Of a stretch of 64,000 nucleotides of DNA, positions 10,801 through 18,507 are shown piece after piece. A program made the position numbers and the translations under genes. A model generated the notes under the pieces. It saw only the letters and a list, made by a program, of their open reading frames with translations. It had not been told where the DNA came from and ran no database searches. Each line of letters begins with the position of its first letter. The first letter of the stretch is position 1. This DNA comes from Candidatus Rifleibacteriota bacterium (GTDB taxonomy: Bacteria; Muiribacteriota; Ozemobacteria; Ozemobacterales; Ozemobacteraceae), in contig JAHISQ010000001.1 of NCBI GenBank assembly GCA_018818125.1, positions 35,127 to 99,126 of the forward strand, given 5' to 3'.

Positions 10801-10944
10801 GAAGCCGGCCTGAACTTTTCGCAGTTTATCGGCACCGACACCATCATCGATGGCGAAGTTAAAAAGGTGAATTCCTCTAAAACCCTGGTTGGCAATGGCT
10901 ACGATGCCACCGTCTTCAACGCCAAAATGGTAGTAACCTTTTAG
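7894..10944 (+). CDS. large outer-membrane beta-barrel protein with repeated N-terminal motif
   Basis: 1016 aa. The ATG at 7894 overlaps the recombinase stop; a second start at 7939 (MRILLFAMIF) would give a cleaner signal peptide. After the signal peptide comes a low-complexity region (about residues 35-150) with five copies of a short S/G-P/A-D/N-x-V-x-V motif (SPDDVVV, GPNTVAV, SADTVAV, SADSVAV, SPDDIAV). The remainder alternates charged and aromatic residues in the way of an outer-membrane barrel (RYEPNRDLRTQLKYKIEN, TWELRYTPFEKMMLTTEYEE), and the protein ends in a hydrophobic VVTF strand ending on Phe, typical of barrel proteins recognised by BamA. No TonB box or plug is evident. Function unknown; a translocation channel or surface anchor is conceivable. 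Confidence 0.75.
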   Translation: MIKNATNSRYGRIVTMRILLFAMIFQLFAPIQVAAVIISPDDVVVDSKKVSSSHSGTTASATLPIDAKKISATHKKTLKSAKIGPNTVAVETKATAKTAPVTYQIVLPQKLAVSADTVAVSETALSADSVAVGAKPALVSPDDIAVEGSAMPTQFSEPQRIKTPPAQIVQYARTFWDEADEQITKRNINISGTKTFEMKRADVSGDIGHFSSQNYDSIPGFKLDQSLHLEVSGNITETAEVHAVLDDKDDEDRRFTVNIDGPVWKFVMGDFPLALDGTEFALFRKEVRGIMAQGAFHERFQSTFLFSQSKGQARREQFRGAGQQQEFRMAASPIVQNSEKVMIDGVVISRGTDYFIDYEDGVIKFLPHMLPLEMTRWVVVEYEVSDKDLAFSRNLFGTRQVYQHNETSHLGLTWLQEVDSSTPKSGADASGTATPMQHDVISFDTKWQLTPSVSMNAETAMSQLDPNRNSEATAQDKALTGHATRFGVTGKTARSEGDVTYRRIDNKFKVVGREGGVLELGERGLVNDIMSGRARLSYKFTGTLTGFADAEKSETNLDNDLALQAVDFKDYNTGFVWLPKAENRFEVRAGRQQDQETGPTRSADMVRDTSTAVWDRKFGKLITQSKLNKTGYTDALNLASDSEVIEMGFTMGAKADETFAWNTGISRVTVDDGLVENNFRSETRNYNLDLSYEPNRELSARGLFQWRSEDDYLANSRANTEIADSQIRYEPNRDLRTQLKYKIENTSKVLRDPSLDPQKYILPPSLPNSEQDKLDIVGTFENPVQKTTANFITDYRINRYLQAYFDWRRRDLLDQATDVKVSSNDRRTWELRYTPFEKMMLTTEYEEGFNRNHEPQTELRDSIKSIQLRHEFSEGYILDATYEEKDENDVYIDTNDIFTKTKILGVQRVFSQSATMELALQQNNISSFQPSTEFEKRLAVVLTPFSRNQRYRFFVNHKDISASQSGTKYEAGLNFSQFIGTDTIIDGEVKKVNSSKTLVGNGYDATVFNAKMVVTF

Positions 10945-11031
10945 CAGTTGTCCACGTATTACTCGACTAGTCCGCACTAAGCCGCAAAGCCACTAAGAAA
11001 TCAATATTAAAGCTGCATAACGCCATTATTA

Positions 11032-11073
11032 TACCCAACTAACAAAAAGTCCTGACTATTCGTTAGTTGGGTA
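11032..11073. repeat. 12-bp perfect inverted repeat
   Basis: TACCCAACTAAC (11032-11043) and GTTAGTTGGGTA (11062-11073) form a perfect 12-bp stem with an 18-nt loop, about 90 bp after the outer-membrane protein gene. It could act as a transcription terminator or be the relic of a small mobile element. Nothing else is visible between 10945 and 11175. Confidence 0.5.
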
Positions 11074-11175
11074 ATAAAAAGTCGCAAGGTGTTTTGTGGC
11101 TTTTTGCGATCTGCTGAAAGACATGACGCTTTGAGTTATGTTACAATGTTACAAATAAGACAAATGGAGATGTTT

Positions 11176-11418
11176 ATGGCAGCAGCAACCAAACGAGAGC
11201 GACTGACTATTGATCTGACACCGGAAGAGCATCGAAAAATCAAGTCTTATGCCGCATACCAGGGCAAGACGTTGAAAGAGTTTGTAATTGAAAGCATAAG
11301 AACAAAGATTGCCTTGGATTCAGAGCAGGAAGATTTGAAGATGCTGACCACCAAGCCGACTTCGGTTCTAATGGAACTGTGGGACAATGATAAAGACGCC
11401 GCCTATGACAAGCTTTAA
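11176..11418 (+). CDS. antitoxin of a MazEF/PemIK-like pair
   Basis: 80 aa from the ATG at 11176, which has GGAGA 5 nt upstream; earlier in-frame ATGs at 11146-11170 lack a better site. N-terminal RERLTIDLTPEEHRKIKSYA looks like a ribbon-helix-helix DNA-binding segment, followed by KTLKEFVIESIRTKI and an acidic tail that would block the toxin. The gene overlaps its toxin by 14 bp, the usual antitoxin-first order. Such antitoxins normally repress their own promoter. Confidence 0.75.
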   Translation: MAAATKRERLTIDLTPEEHRKIKSYAAYQGKTLKEFVIESIRTKIALDSEQEDLKMLTTKPTSVLMELWDNDKDAAYDKL

Positions 11419-11776
11419 AAAAGGCGAAATATATCTTTCGGAAATAGTCTTTACTGATGGAACCGCAACAAAAAAGCGGCCGATAGTAGTTGTCAGCGGC
11501 AAACACTTCAACGAAAAACGCGAAGAAGTTGTAGTTGCACCAATTACCAGTAATGTTATCCGTAAAATTTACGGTGATGTAACAATTAAACACTGGGAAG
11601 CAGCAGGATTACTGTTTCCGTCAGCGGTTACCGGCATCATTACCACGATAAAAAAGACAATGCTGGAAAAGAAAATTGGTCAGTTGGACAAAGAAGATCT
11701 GCTCAAAGTCGAAGAATGTTTGCGAAAGAACCTTGAGTTGCAGGATAACAGCGGAAAGAGCGCTGGAAAGGCATGA
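11405..11776 (+). CDS. PemK/MazF-family toxin (endoribonuclease)
   Basis: 123 aa from the ATG at 11405 (the frame is open to 11387). The N-terminal FKKGEIYLSEIVFTDGTATKKRPIVVVS matches the MazF/PemK strand pattern (GdIy-v-F---g---KRPvvVvs), and VVVAPITSN matches the conserved strand that carries core residues. MazF toxins cut mRNA in the cytosol. Partnered with the antitoxin just upstream (14-bp overlap). More divergent from the family centre than the MazF copies at 52.4 and 55.1 kb, so it is an independent acquisition rather than a paralog of that island. Confidence 0.78.
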   Translation: MTSFKKGEIYLSEIVFTDGTATKKRPIVVVSGKHFNEKREEVVVAPITSNVIRKIYGDVTIKHWEAAGLLFPSAVTGIITTIKKTMLEKKIGQLDKEDLLKVEECLRKNLELQDNSGKSAGKA

Positions 11777-11802
11777 TCTGCTGATCTTCGAACCGATCAT
11801 AA

Positions 11803-12693
11803 TTCAAAAATGATTTCGCGTTTCAGTGGATCTTTGGACGCAAGGGGAACGAAAAGCTCACTATCAGCCTGCTAAACGCAATTCTGCAACTTGACGATGA
11901 CAGACGCATCGACACGCTGGAACTTCTAAATCCGTTCAATTTGCGCCAGTTCAGGAACGATAGGCTGACCGTTGTTGATGTGAAGGCTCGAGATTTCAGG
12001 GGCCGGTGGTATAACATTGAAGCTCAGGTTTATGAGCACGAGGCCTATATTGCACGAACCGTTTTTTATGTGGCGAAACTGTATTCAGGCCAGGCACGGG
12101 CTGGCGACGATTATACCCAGTTGAGTTCGGCTACCGGTATCTCCATTCTTGGTTTCAACCTTTTCGAGGGTTCCACTCTGGTGCATGAGGTGTTTGAATT
12201 CCGAAACCGTGACGGTGGACTGATTCTCGAAGATACTATGGCTTTGCATTACATTGATCTGACCAAATTCGATCCTGAGAAGCCCAGGTCGATGCGGACT
12301 CCATTCGAAAAATGGCTGCATGTGCCGAAATTATCTCAGGTTTACGGTATAATAAATACTGTAGTGCCGGAAGATATTTCACAGGATGAGGTTATTTTAA
12401 TGGCCATAACCCAGCATCAACAACTTAATGCCAGCGAGAAAATGCGCCGCCGCATGGAAGAGCGCGAACTTGCCGCCGTTGATCTGGCAATAATCACGGG
12501 CGCCGTGCTGGAAAAAGGTATCACCATCGGCCACGCCAGGGGCAAAGCAGAGGGTAGAGCCGAAGGTAAGGCAGAGACAGTCGTGAGGCTTCAGTTACTC
12601 GGCGCCAGCAAAGAGATGATAATGCAGGCTACAGGTTTTTCCGAAGAAGAGCTGCAGGAAATCCTCGACAACCATCATCAGCACCGGTCATAA
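11803..12693 (+). pseudogene. Rpn/PD-(D/E)XK recombination-promoting nuclease, 5' end frameshifted
   Basis: The frame reads family-like sequence from 11812 onward (DFAFQWIFGRKGNEK, LLNAIL) into VVDVKARDFRGRWYNIEAQV, the catalytic D-ExQ segment of the PDDEXK_2/Rpn family. The C-terminal glycine/charged repeat (GHARGKAEGRAEGKAE) and a short helical tail are also typical. However, a TAA at 11800 stands directly before the conserved N-terminus, and no ATG, GTG or TTG start exists until TTG 11941. Adding one A to the A5 run at 11806-11810 would join LLIFEPIIIQK to NDFAFQWIFG in the expected way. So this is a one-base frameshift: a pseudogene or a sequencing error. The TTG-initiated 250-aa form would lack part of the nuclease core. 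Confidence 0.7.
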
Positions 12694-12843
12694 TATTTGC
12701 CTCATATAAACAGAAATTGATTAATCTTGGCGCAGAATGCCTTGCCTGGTTGTTCCCTTTTGATACCGATCAGGCAGATATAGTGAGACCAGCTCAAGTT
12801 AAATCTGGCAGACATATGCTGAAAAAAATGATCAGGTAGAGCA

Positions 12844-13109
12844 ATGAAAGATCTCTGCGGCGGTGCATGTCTGATGGCGAAACCGAGGAAGAAGCGCTGG
12901 AAAATGGACAGGATGCGTTTATTTCGTGGGTTTCAGCCAGAATAGATAAAGGAAAAAAGATTCCGGCGCCGACGACAAAACCAGTTGACTATGTTGCGGC
13001 AGATGTTTCCGGGCGCTTTTTGGCCAGACTTCCAAAGTATATTCATGCCAGACTGGTCAAGCGTGCGGAGCGGGAAAGTGTCAGCGTGAGTTGCAGAAGA
13101 GGAATGTGA
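12844..13109 (+). pseudogene. HicB-type antitoxin remnant with internal deletion
   Basis: From 12864 the frame reads CMSDGETEEEALENGQDAFISWVSARIDKGKKIPAP, then GRFLARLPKYIHARLVKRAERESVSV. This is the HicB pattern: partial RNase H-like domain, then an HTH/RHH tail. The usual 25 or so residues before GCMSDGET are gone: ATGAAAGATCTC at 12844 gives MKDL, a HicB-like start, but in another frame, and the reading jumps to the middle of the domain. The C-terminal helix is also lost after SVSV. Just upstream (about 12804-12838) the sequence reads SGRHMLKKMIR-stop, compatible with the tail of a HicA toxin, but that match is weak. I regard this as a dead hicAB locus. Confidence 0.65.
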
Positions 13110-13225
13110 ATCCGAATGACAACTGGACTAAAATCTACAAACATATTGTTTTATGCCGAGATTCGCAAGAAGCTTGCATCATTGGCAGGTTGGAAGTAGT
13201 TTCCTGGCAACAAGTGAGGGTTTAT

Positions 13226-13738
13226 ATGAGATTTGGCACCATAGCGGTTTTAATCAGTTTTCTTTTGTGCTTAACAAATCTTTCCGGGCAGGACATAATA
13301 ACAAAAACGCAGTTCTACGAGCTTGAAGCAGAGACAGAAAATTCAGTCATACAGAATATGCTTGCCAGTGTCTCTGCAAAGGTAGAGGGCAAAATACTTG
13401 GATTAACAGGCCCCGGCACCGTTGATGAAATAACGCAAAAGAATGCGCACCTTGTCCAGATAATCCTGCCAATTAAATTGATTAAATTGATAAAACTAAC
13501 AAGCAGTAAGGAATTGAGCCCAAAAGCCGCTGTTTTTAATATTAAAATAATCGGACCCGACAAGAGTGGCACTTATGCGGCGTTAATGCGATTTTATTAT
13601 TACGAGTATGAGAAAAAAAGGTATGCAACCAGATCAACTCATAAATTCACTGGTAAAAAAATTGAAAACCCAGTAGATCTGGAGGCAATTGAAAAATATA
13701 TCACCAATGCTGTTTACAGATATCCTTTCAAACATTAA
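13226..13738 (+). CDS. hypothetical secreted protein
   Basis: 170 aa starting at the ATG 13226, where a classical signal peptide begins (MRFGTIAVLISFLLCLTNLS); GTGAGG lies upstream. The open frame back to 13091 has no such quality. The mature part carries charged helical sequence and lysine-rich stretches (IKLIKLIKLTSSKE) and a tyrosine-rich strand (RFYYYEYEKKRYATR). I recognise no family. Likely periplasmic or surface exposed. Confidence 0.55.
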   Translation: MRFGTIAVLISFLLCLTNLSGQDIITKTQFYELEAETENSVIQNMLASVSAKVEGKILGLTGPGTVDEITQKNAHLVQIILPIKLIKLIKLTSSKELSPKAAVFNIKIIGPDKSGTYAALMRFYYYEYEKKRYATRSTHKFTGKKIENPVDLEAIEKYITNAVYRYPFKH

Positions 13739-14439
13739 AAATTTGCAGCAAAGGGAAGTTTTCTACAGCAATGGGACAAGAGGCGGATATCCCGGGGTTT
13801 TTTGGGATCTGGGGCGCGGGTTGGTTTTTTTGCCTGCCGGCTATTTCTTCAGGCTTTTGAGGTTGATCGCGCATCTGGTCGAATGGAACCAGGACAAACG
13901 AACTGCGAAGAAAAACCGGAAAGAAAAAATCAGCCAAAAAGCTCTGAGTGGGATCCGGTTCTTGCTAAAGTCGCATGTCACCTTCTATTTTGTAAACAAG
14001 AAGCCAGTCTGGTCTTATGTGCAGTTCCCGATAGCCGAATTATATTCGGCTATCAGTGGGTGGTCTAGATATTTTTCCGGAACAGGCTTTCCTTCAATCA
14101 GCATGGAAAGTATTGGTTCAAGGTAAGAAGAAGCTGCTTTAAAATTTTCGAGGAGCTGAGTTCGAATCAGAGAGTTCGCAGTCGTGGCGACCTGATTTTA
14201 AAAGCGAAAATCAATGAGAAAGGAGAAATTAAGAGCTTTGCTGTATCTGAAATCCAATTGAAGCTAGAGAAACAGGCAAATTTCAGACGCAATTTACTAA
14301 TTTTTCAAAATTTTCTTTCAACCTGGTTCATTAAAATCGAAATTTCAGATTTTTCGGAACGTTTAACAGGCCGAAAACTTCACAATCCCGTCCCCCAAAA
14401 ATAGCAACGCTATTTTTGGGTATTCTCTGCTTTATCCTT
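13739..14439. other. 700-bp region without a convincing gene
   Basis: An open frame (13689-14126) overlaps the preceding gene by 50 bp and has no recognisable features, so I do not call it. The region holds a perfect 11-bp hairpin, GATAGCCGAAT (14030-14040) with ATTCGGCTATC (14044-14054), loop TAT. Around 14160-14300 the sequence is AT-rich and lacks long frames. It may contain decayed genes. Confidence 0.4.
14394..14420. terminator. perfect 12-bp hairpin, probable terminator of the lipoprotein gene
   Basis: CCCAAAAATAGC (14394-14405), loop AAC, GCTATTTTTGGG (14409-14420). It lies 20 bp after the stop of the minus-strand lipoprotein gene (14440). There is no long T run on either side, so efficiency is uncertain. 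Confidence 0.55.
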
Positions 14440-15339
14440 TTACTGAGACTTTTCATTTATAATGTCTTGCATTTTTCTTTGAATATCGTCTTCGGTAACC
14501 TTATAGACAGGAAACTTCCTATTCTCGGGTTTGATATTGTTTTTTTCATAGAGTTCTTCTTGCTGCTTAACCAAGTTGGCATAAAACTCTTTTTGTCTTA
14601 TTATCGCTTCTTCTCTAAGCTTTGCTTTAGCATCTGGTGAAAGAGTTTTTATGTAATCACTTGCCGACATATTCTTTGCCCATTCTATCATGCTGGCTTT
14701 AATCGCACTATTTGCCTTGCCAGCCATGTCGTTCTCATTTGCGTTTGGCGAGCTATCCATAACATTAGTTAGAGTCTTTTTTACATCTTTATTCTCTGGC
14801 AACACTATTTTATTGCTGGACGGAGTAGACACCTCGGTTTTTGGATTTTGATCCACATTTTGTGGGTTAGCTTCTACGAACTCTTGTTTTGCTACAGCTG
14901 ATGGTGACGTATCAGAGTTCTCATTGTTAGAATTGCTGCTCTGAGCTGCTTCTTCTTCCTCTTTGGAGGTCGCTACTGATTGGGTATTCTGTGTGATTTC
15001 CGTTGCTGTGGTGGTTGTGCTGGTTATTTCTTCAGAGTTGGGGTTAACGACTACAACATTGGCCTCATTCGGTTGATTTGCTTCCACAGCGGCAGGAACT
15101 GTGGTGGCGGTGGCAATTGCAGCTGTTTCAGAGGCTACAACATTGTTGTCTGCAGTCTGTTTGTCGCCGCCAAAGATATTTTTAAAGCTATCCACAACAC
15201 CCTTTATTGCTGGCATCGCCTGTTGGATGCCCTGCGCAATATTATTGATTATTTGTGTGATCTGAGTCGCGTCGCACCCAGTCATAAAAATTGAGCTGGT
15301 CAGAAGCATTATAATTACTATTATCTTGAGTGCTTTCAT
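14440..15339 (-). CDS. lipoprotein with Thr/Ser/Asn-rich linker, unknown function
   Basis: 299 aa. N-terminal lipoprotein signal MKALKIIVIIMLLTSSIFMTGC with the lipobox Cys at residue 22. A short helical segment follows (ITQIINNIAQGIQQAMPAIKGVVDSFKNIF in two parts, residues 27-56), then a long disordered Thr/Asn/Ser/Glu-rich linker (about 60-195). The C-terminal region (about 200-299) is charged and helical (SPDAKAKLREEAIIRQKEF, QQEELYEKNNIKPENRKF) and ends in KMQDIINEKSQ, likely coiled coil. I recognise no family. Probably anchored to the inner leaflet of the outer membrane with the helical tail reaching into the periplasm. Confidence 0.6.
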   Translation of the reverse strand: MKALKIIVIIMLLTSSIFMTGCDATQITQIINNIAQGIQQAMPAIKGVVDSFKNIFGGDKQTADNNVVASETAAIATATTVPAAVEANQPNEANVVVVNPNSEEITSTTTTATEITQNTQSVATSKEEEEAAQSSNSNNENSDTSPSAVAKQEFVEANPQNVDQNPKTEVSTPSSNKIVLPENKDVKKTLTNVMDSSPNANENDMAGKANSAIKASMIEWAKNMSASDYIKTLSPDAKAKLREEAIIRQKEFYANLVKQQEELYEKNNIKPENRKFPVYKVTEDDIQRKMQDIINEKSQ

Positions 15340-15654
15340 AAATAAGTCCTTTCAATTGACAATCTATTTTTCCTCGTTGCTAGTTTAACGTTTAACTGGA
15401 AACTAAAGTAACTGAATAAATTTTAACTGTTCACGTGGTTCTGACGCAAGCTTGTTTAAAAACGTTTTCGGGAGTTGGGCAGGTGCGAGGCGGCGAAGCT
15501 GCCGGAGCGTTGACCGGGGCAACAGGACGTGGGTTACGGTTTGGCAGTGTTTTCCCGACTTGTTTTCTCAAAAAAGTTTTCCCCATTTCCCTTTTCAATT
15601 GATTAATTATACGAGAACTAGTTGAAGGTCATAAAAAATCTGGAGTGTTAAAAT
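15340..15654. other. intergenic region with base-paired segments
   Basis: Between divergent genes. It contains the hairpin GGCGGC-GAA-GCTGCC (15489-15503) inside a possible longer helix TCGGGA (15468-15473) with TCCCGA (15553-15558). The stretch 15460-15560 is more GC-rich than its surroundings. It could be an RNA leader of the gene at 15655 or a small RNA; I match it to no family. The promoters of both flanking genes must also lie here. Confidence 0.35.
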
Positions 15655-16521
15655 ATGCGTCTGGTAACCATTTGGGCAATGTTGTGTGTCTTTGTATTGT
15701 TGACAGCGTCAGAAGGAATATGCGCTGAGAGATTTCTTTACATAGTGTCCGGAAAATATCGTTTTGAAATTCATGCTTATGACGAGGCTGGTTTTGAACT
15801 ATACAATCCCAAGGGAAAGCTTACTTTATCAGATAATAAAGCTGTTATTGATATTAAAACCAAGGGTTATCGGCCAACCAGCCTGGAGTTCCCATTAAAT
15901 GAGAATGTTTATTGTTATTACGCCGAAATCGTTCTTCAAAACCCAGCAATTACTCTGGCCCTGGTAGATGAACAATTTAATCCCATCAAGGAATGCGTTT
16001 TCAATGAGGAACCTACAGAGCAATCAACTCTTGAAACCGAATTTGGGTTTACGGGCTATTTTCCGAGAGACGGGTTTAAGAAATTAACCGCACGCAACTT
16101 CCACCTTCATATTAACGGCAAGCATTTATATAATGAACCACCGCAAGTATACCTGTGTTTCTTTAAAGATCTCTGCTATTTTGAAGTGGTAGTCGATCGA
16201 ACCAGATTGGATACCTTAAACAACAATCACTTCGAATTGATCGTCAGGAAGAAACCAAAATCAACCAAGGTCTCAGCAGCATATCTATGTAATCTTGCTG
16301 CGGATTATAGCCGAAACTTTGAGTTAGCAACTGCTGCCAGGAGCAATAAAAGTATTTTACGCCTTCAGAGGCGACTTGAGTCCAATGCTAATCAGCTGAT
16401 TGAGTTTTTTGGCAGCATGGACGCTGGCGAACAAAGAGAAATACTAGGATATCTTTCTGTTGAAGGGGATCTCGCAAGATCGCTCAAAAGCATAATGGCA
16501 TTTGCAGAACTTCACCGCTAA
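15655..16521 (+). CDS. hypothetical secreted protein
   Basis: 288 aa, ATG preceded by GGAG at about 9 nt. Signal peptide (MRLVTIWAMLCVFVLLTASEGICA). The first 130 mature residues are beta-rich (YIVSGKYRFEIHAYDEAGFELYNP, LTLSDNKAVIDIKT), and the last 70 are helical with IEFFGSMDAGEQREILGYLS. No known domain recognised. Exported, probably periplasmic. Confidence 0.55.
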   Translation: MRLVTIWAMLCVFVLLTASEGICAERFLYIVSGKYRFEIHAYDEAGFELYNPKGKLTLSDNKAVIDIKTKGYRPTSLEFPLNENVYCYYAEIVLQNPAITLALVDEQFNPIKECVFNEEPTEQSTLETEFGFTGYFPRDGFKKLTARNFHLHINGKHLYNEPPQVYLCFFKDLCYFEVVVDRTRLDTLNNNHFELIVRKKPKSTKVSAAYLCNLAADYSRNFELATAARSNKSILRLQRRLESNANQLIEFFGSMDAGEQREILGYLSVEGDLARSLKSIMAFAELHR

Positions 16522-16734
16522 AATATCGCAATTAGAATTCCCCATTTTAGAATGATACTTATTTTCAATATCATATGGAAGAACCGAACCTCTGACTTTC
16601 AAGTTTGTTTAACAGAATCTCCTCTTTTGCATGAGCCGAACAGTTGAGTTCTCATCTGCTAACAAAGTTACAAGCTCGTGTGATTGATTAATTTGTTGTG
16701 GCACGCAGGCTGTTTGTAATACCATAGTCAACAG

Positions 16735-17343
16735 ATGACTCAAGCCAGCAGTAACTTACGACCACAAACTTTTCTGACCAGCGCTAATTATCGCGCTGAA
16801 GGGCAGATTTCGCCCCTTTTTGGCTATGCGGTTCTTACGTTATTGTGGGCGGGCAGCTTTGGCCTGATGAGTATCGATATGAAGTTGCCACCACTGCTTG
16901 ACCGGGTTCTTTTCGCCAGTCTGATCACATTTATGGCAGCCAGTGTCGGCTTTTTTCTTTTTCAAAGTTATGATCTTTCGATAACAACTCATTCAGTGAA
17001 GTGGGAAAGCCACATTATTCCGCGCCTTTGGATTGAGCGCTGGGAAGAACCGATTCAGAACTACAAAGGAATTTGCTTGCTGCAAACCACACCGGTGAGC
17101 GATTTCTGGCCCCCCAAATATGTTGCGGCCAGAGTGTTTTACCCAAAACGCATATCCAAAAAACACATGAGTGAGGGCGACCGCAGGTTTAATGCAAGAA
17201 AATTTATCATTGTCTACCTTAAACATTCATGTGATCGCAGCAAAGATGTGTGTCTGAAGAAATTCGATGCAGAAGCTGTCGACGAAGTAAAGAAATACTG
17301 CCTTTATGCCAGCGAAAAACTCAATCTTGTGATAGACAACTGA
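16735..17343 (+). CDS. membrane protein with two transmembrane segments, unknown
   Basis: 202 aa. Two hydrophobic segments (about residues 28-47, LFGYAVLTLLWAGSFGLMSI, and 55-75, VLFASLITFMAASVGFFLF) followed by a soluble domain with SVKWESHIIPRLWIERWEEPIQNYKG. That layout, a short membrane hairpin plus a small beta domain, resembles PH-like membrane proteins, but this is only a guess. No strong ribosome site before the ATG. Confidence 0.5.
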   Translation: MTQASSNLRPQTFLTSANYRAEGQISPLFGYAVLTLLWAGSFGLMSIDMKLPPLLDRVLFASLITFMAASVGFFLFQSYDLSITTHSVKWESHIIPRLWIERWEEPIQNYKGICLLQTTPVSDFWPPKYVAARVFYPKRISKKHMSEGDRRFNARKFIIVYLKHSCDRSKDVCLKKFDAEAVDEVKKYCLYASEKLNLVIDN

Positions 17344-17377
17344 TCGTCTTAGGCACCCCCTTTCAAGGAGACTCAAA

Positions 17378-18433
17378 ATGAAAAGAATCATAGCAATTCT
17401 ATTTGCCATTTTTCTCAGCGTTACCGCTTCTGCTGAATCAAAAAATCCTGGCAACCGCTACATGGAAGAATACAAAAAATATTTGACTGCCCAATGCCCA
17501 ATTGAAAGCGATAACATCAAGAATTTTGTCTACTTTGCCCGCGATAGAGAAGCAATTCAGGAACATCCTTTCTTAAAATACCCAAGATTCGAAGGTGCAC
17601 AAATAATGTATTCCTGGAAAGAATTGGAACCATCTGAAGGGCACTACGATTTTGCCATCATCAAGGATGACTATGATTACTTAAAATTGAAAGGTAAGAA
17701 GCTATTTATTCAGTTGCAGGACGCCACATTCAATCCAGATTACTATGGAGTTCCGGATTTCTTGAGAACAGCAAAATTTGATGATGGAGCTATTTATCAG
17801 CGTGATGACAATGGCAAACCCGAGGGCTGGACAGCCAAGCGCTGGAACAAAAATGTTCGAGAAAGTTTCGCAAAGCTGCTTAATGCTCTCGGCAAAGAAT
17901 TTGACGGGAAAATTGAGGGGATAAACTTACAGGAGTCTGCCATCGGAGTCACCAGCGAATACGATAAATCGTTTTCTCCATCTATTTATGTGGAATCCCT
18001 GAAAGAAAATATGCTGGCCTTAAAGACAGCTTTTCCCCATTCTATTACTATGCAATACGCCAATTTCATGCCCGGAGAATGGTTGCCATGGGAAGATAAA
18101 GGATATTTAAAGGCAATTTATGAATATGGGGAAAAAATTGGAGTTGGCTTAGGTGCGCCCGACTTGATGATACGCAAAAAAGGCCAGCTAAACCATGCTC
18201 TGGCAATGATGCATGAGCACAACTACAGTGTGCCACTGGGAATAGCGGTACAGGATGGCAATTATCTGGGGCTAACAGACTCCAATCTCATAAAAAAAGA
18301 TCGAGAAAACATAGTTCCGATGTTGCATGCCTTTGCCAAGGAATTTCTGAAAGTTCAATACATTTTCTGGGTAAACCAGGAGCCATACTTTGAAGAAGAT
18401 GTTTTACCCTGTTTTATCTCACACGATAAGTAG
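17378..18433 (+). CDS. secreted TIM-barrel glycoside-hydrolase-like protein
   Basis: 351 aa, AAGGAGA 7-8 nt before ATG 17378. Signal peptide (MKRIIAILFAIFLSVTASA). The mature chain reads like a (beta/alpha)8 glycosidase: MYSWKELEPSEGHYDF (about residues 70-85) is the strand-2/3 pattern of GH-A clan enzymes. LFIQLQDATFN, GINLQESAIG (a strand-4-like Glu at about residue 187) and IFWVNQEPYFEEDVLP near the C-terminus (a strand-7-like Glu) follow. Substrate unknown; the two glutamates are at plausible catalytic positions but this is inference. Follows the membrane protein by 35 bp. Confidence 0.6.
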   Translation: MKRIIAILFAIFLSVTASAESKNPGNRYMEEYKKYLTAQCPIESDNIKNFVYFARDREAIQEHPFLKYPRFEGAQIMYSWKELEPSEGHYDFAIIKDDYDYLKLKGKKLFIQLQDATFNPDYYGVPDFLRTAKFDDGAIYQRDDNGKPEGWTAKRWNKNVRESFAKLLNALGKEFDGKIEGINLQESAIGVTSEYDKSFSPSIYVESLKENMLALKTAFPHSITMQYANFMPGEWLPWEDKGYLKAIYEYGEKIGVGLGAPDLMIRKKGQLNHALAMMHEHNYSVPLGIAVQDGNYLGLTDSNLIKKDRENIVPMLHAFAKEFLKVQYIFWVNQEPYFEEDVLPCFISHDK

Positions 18434-18507
18434 CGAATTTTCTAAAATTGGTTTGTGTCGTCTGTGATACTATTTTGTAAATAGCATTTTGCCCTTGAGG
18501 AAACCTG

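Noticed and set aside
13689..14126. 145-codon open frame after the secreted protein at 13.2 kb
   Set aside because: It overlaps the preceding gene by 50 bp, contains a perfect hairpin and has no family resemblance or good ribosome site.
14155..14200. tRNA-like GTTCGAATC segment
   Set aside because: GAGTTCGAATCAGAG looks like a T-arm, but no acceptor, D-arm or anticodon stem can be folded around it.
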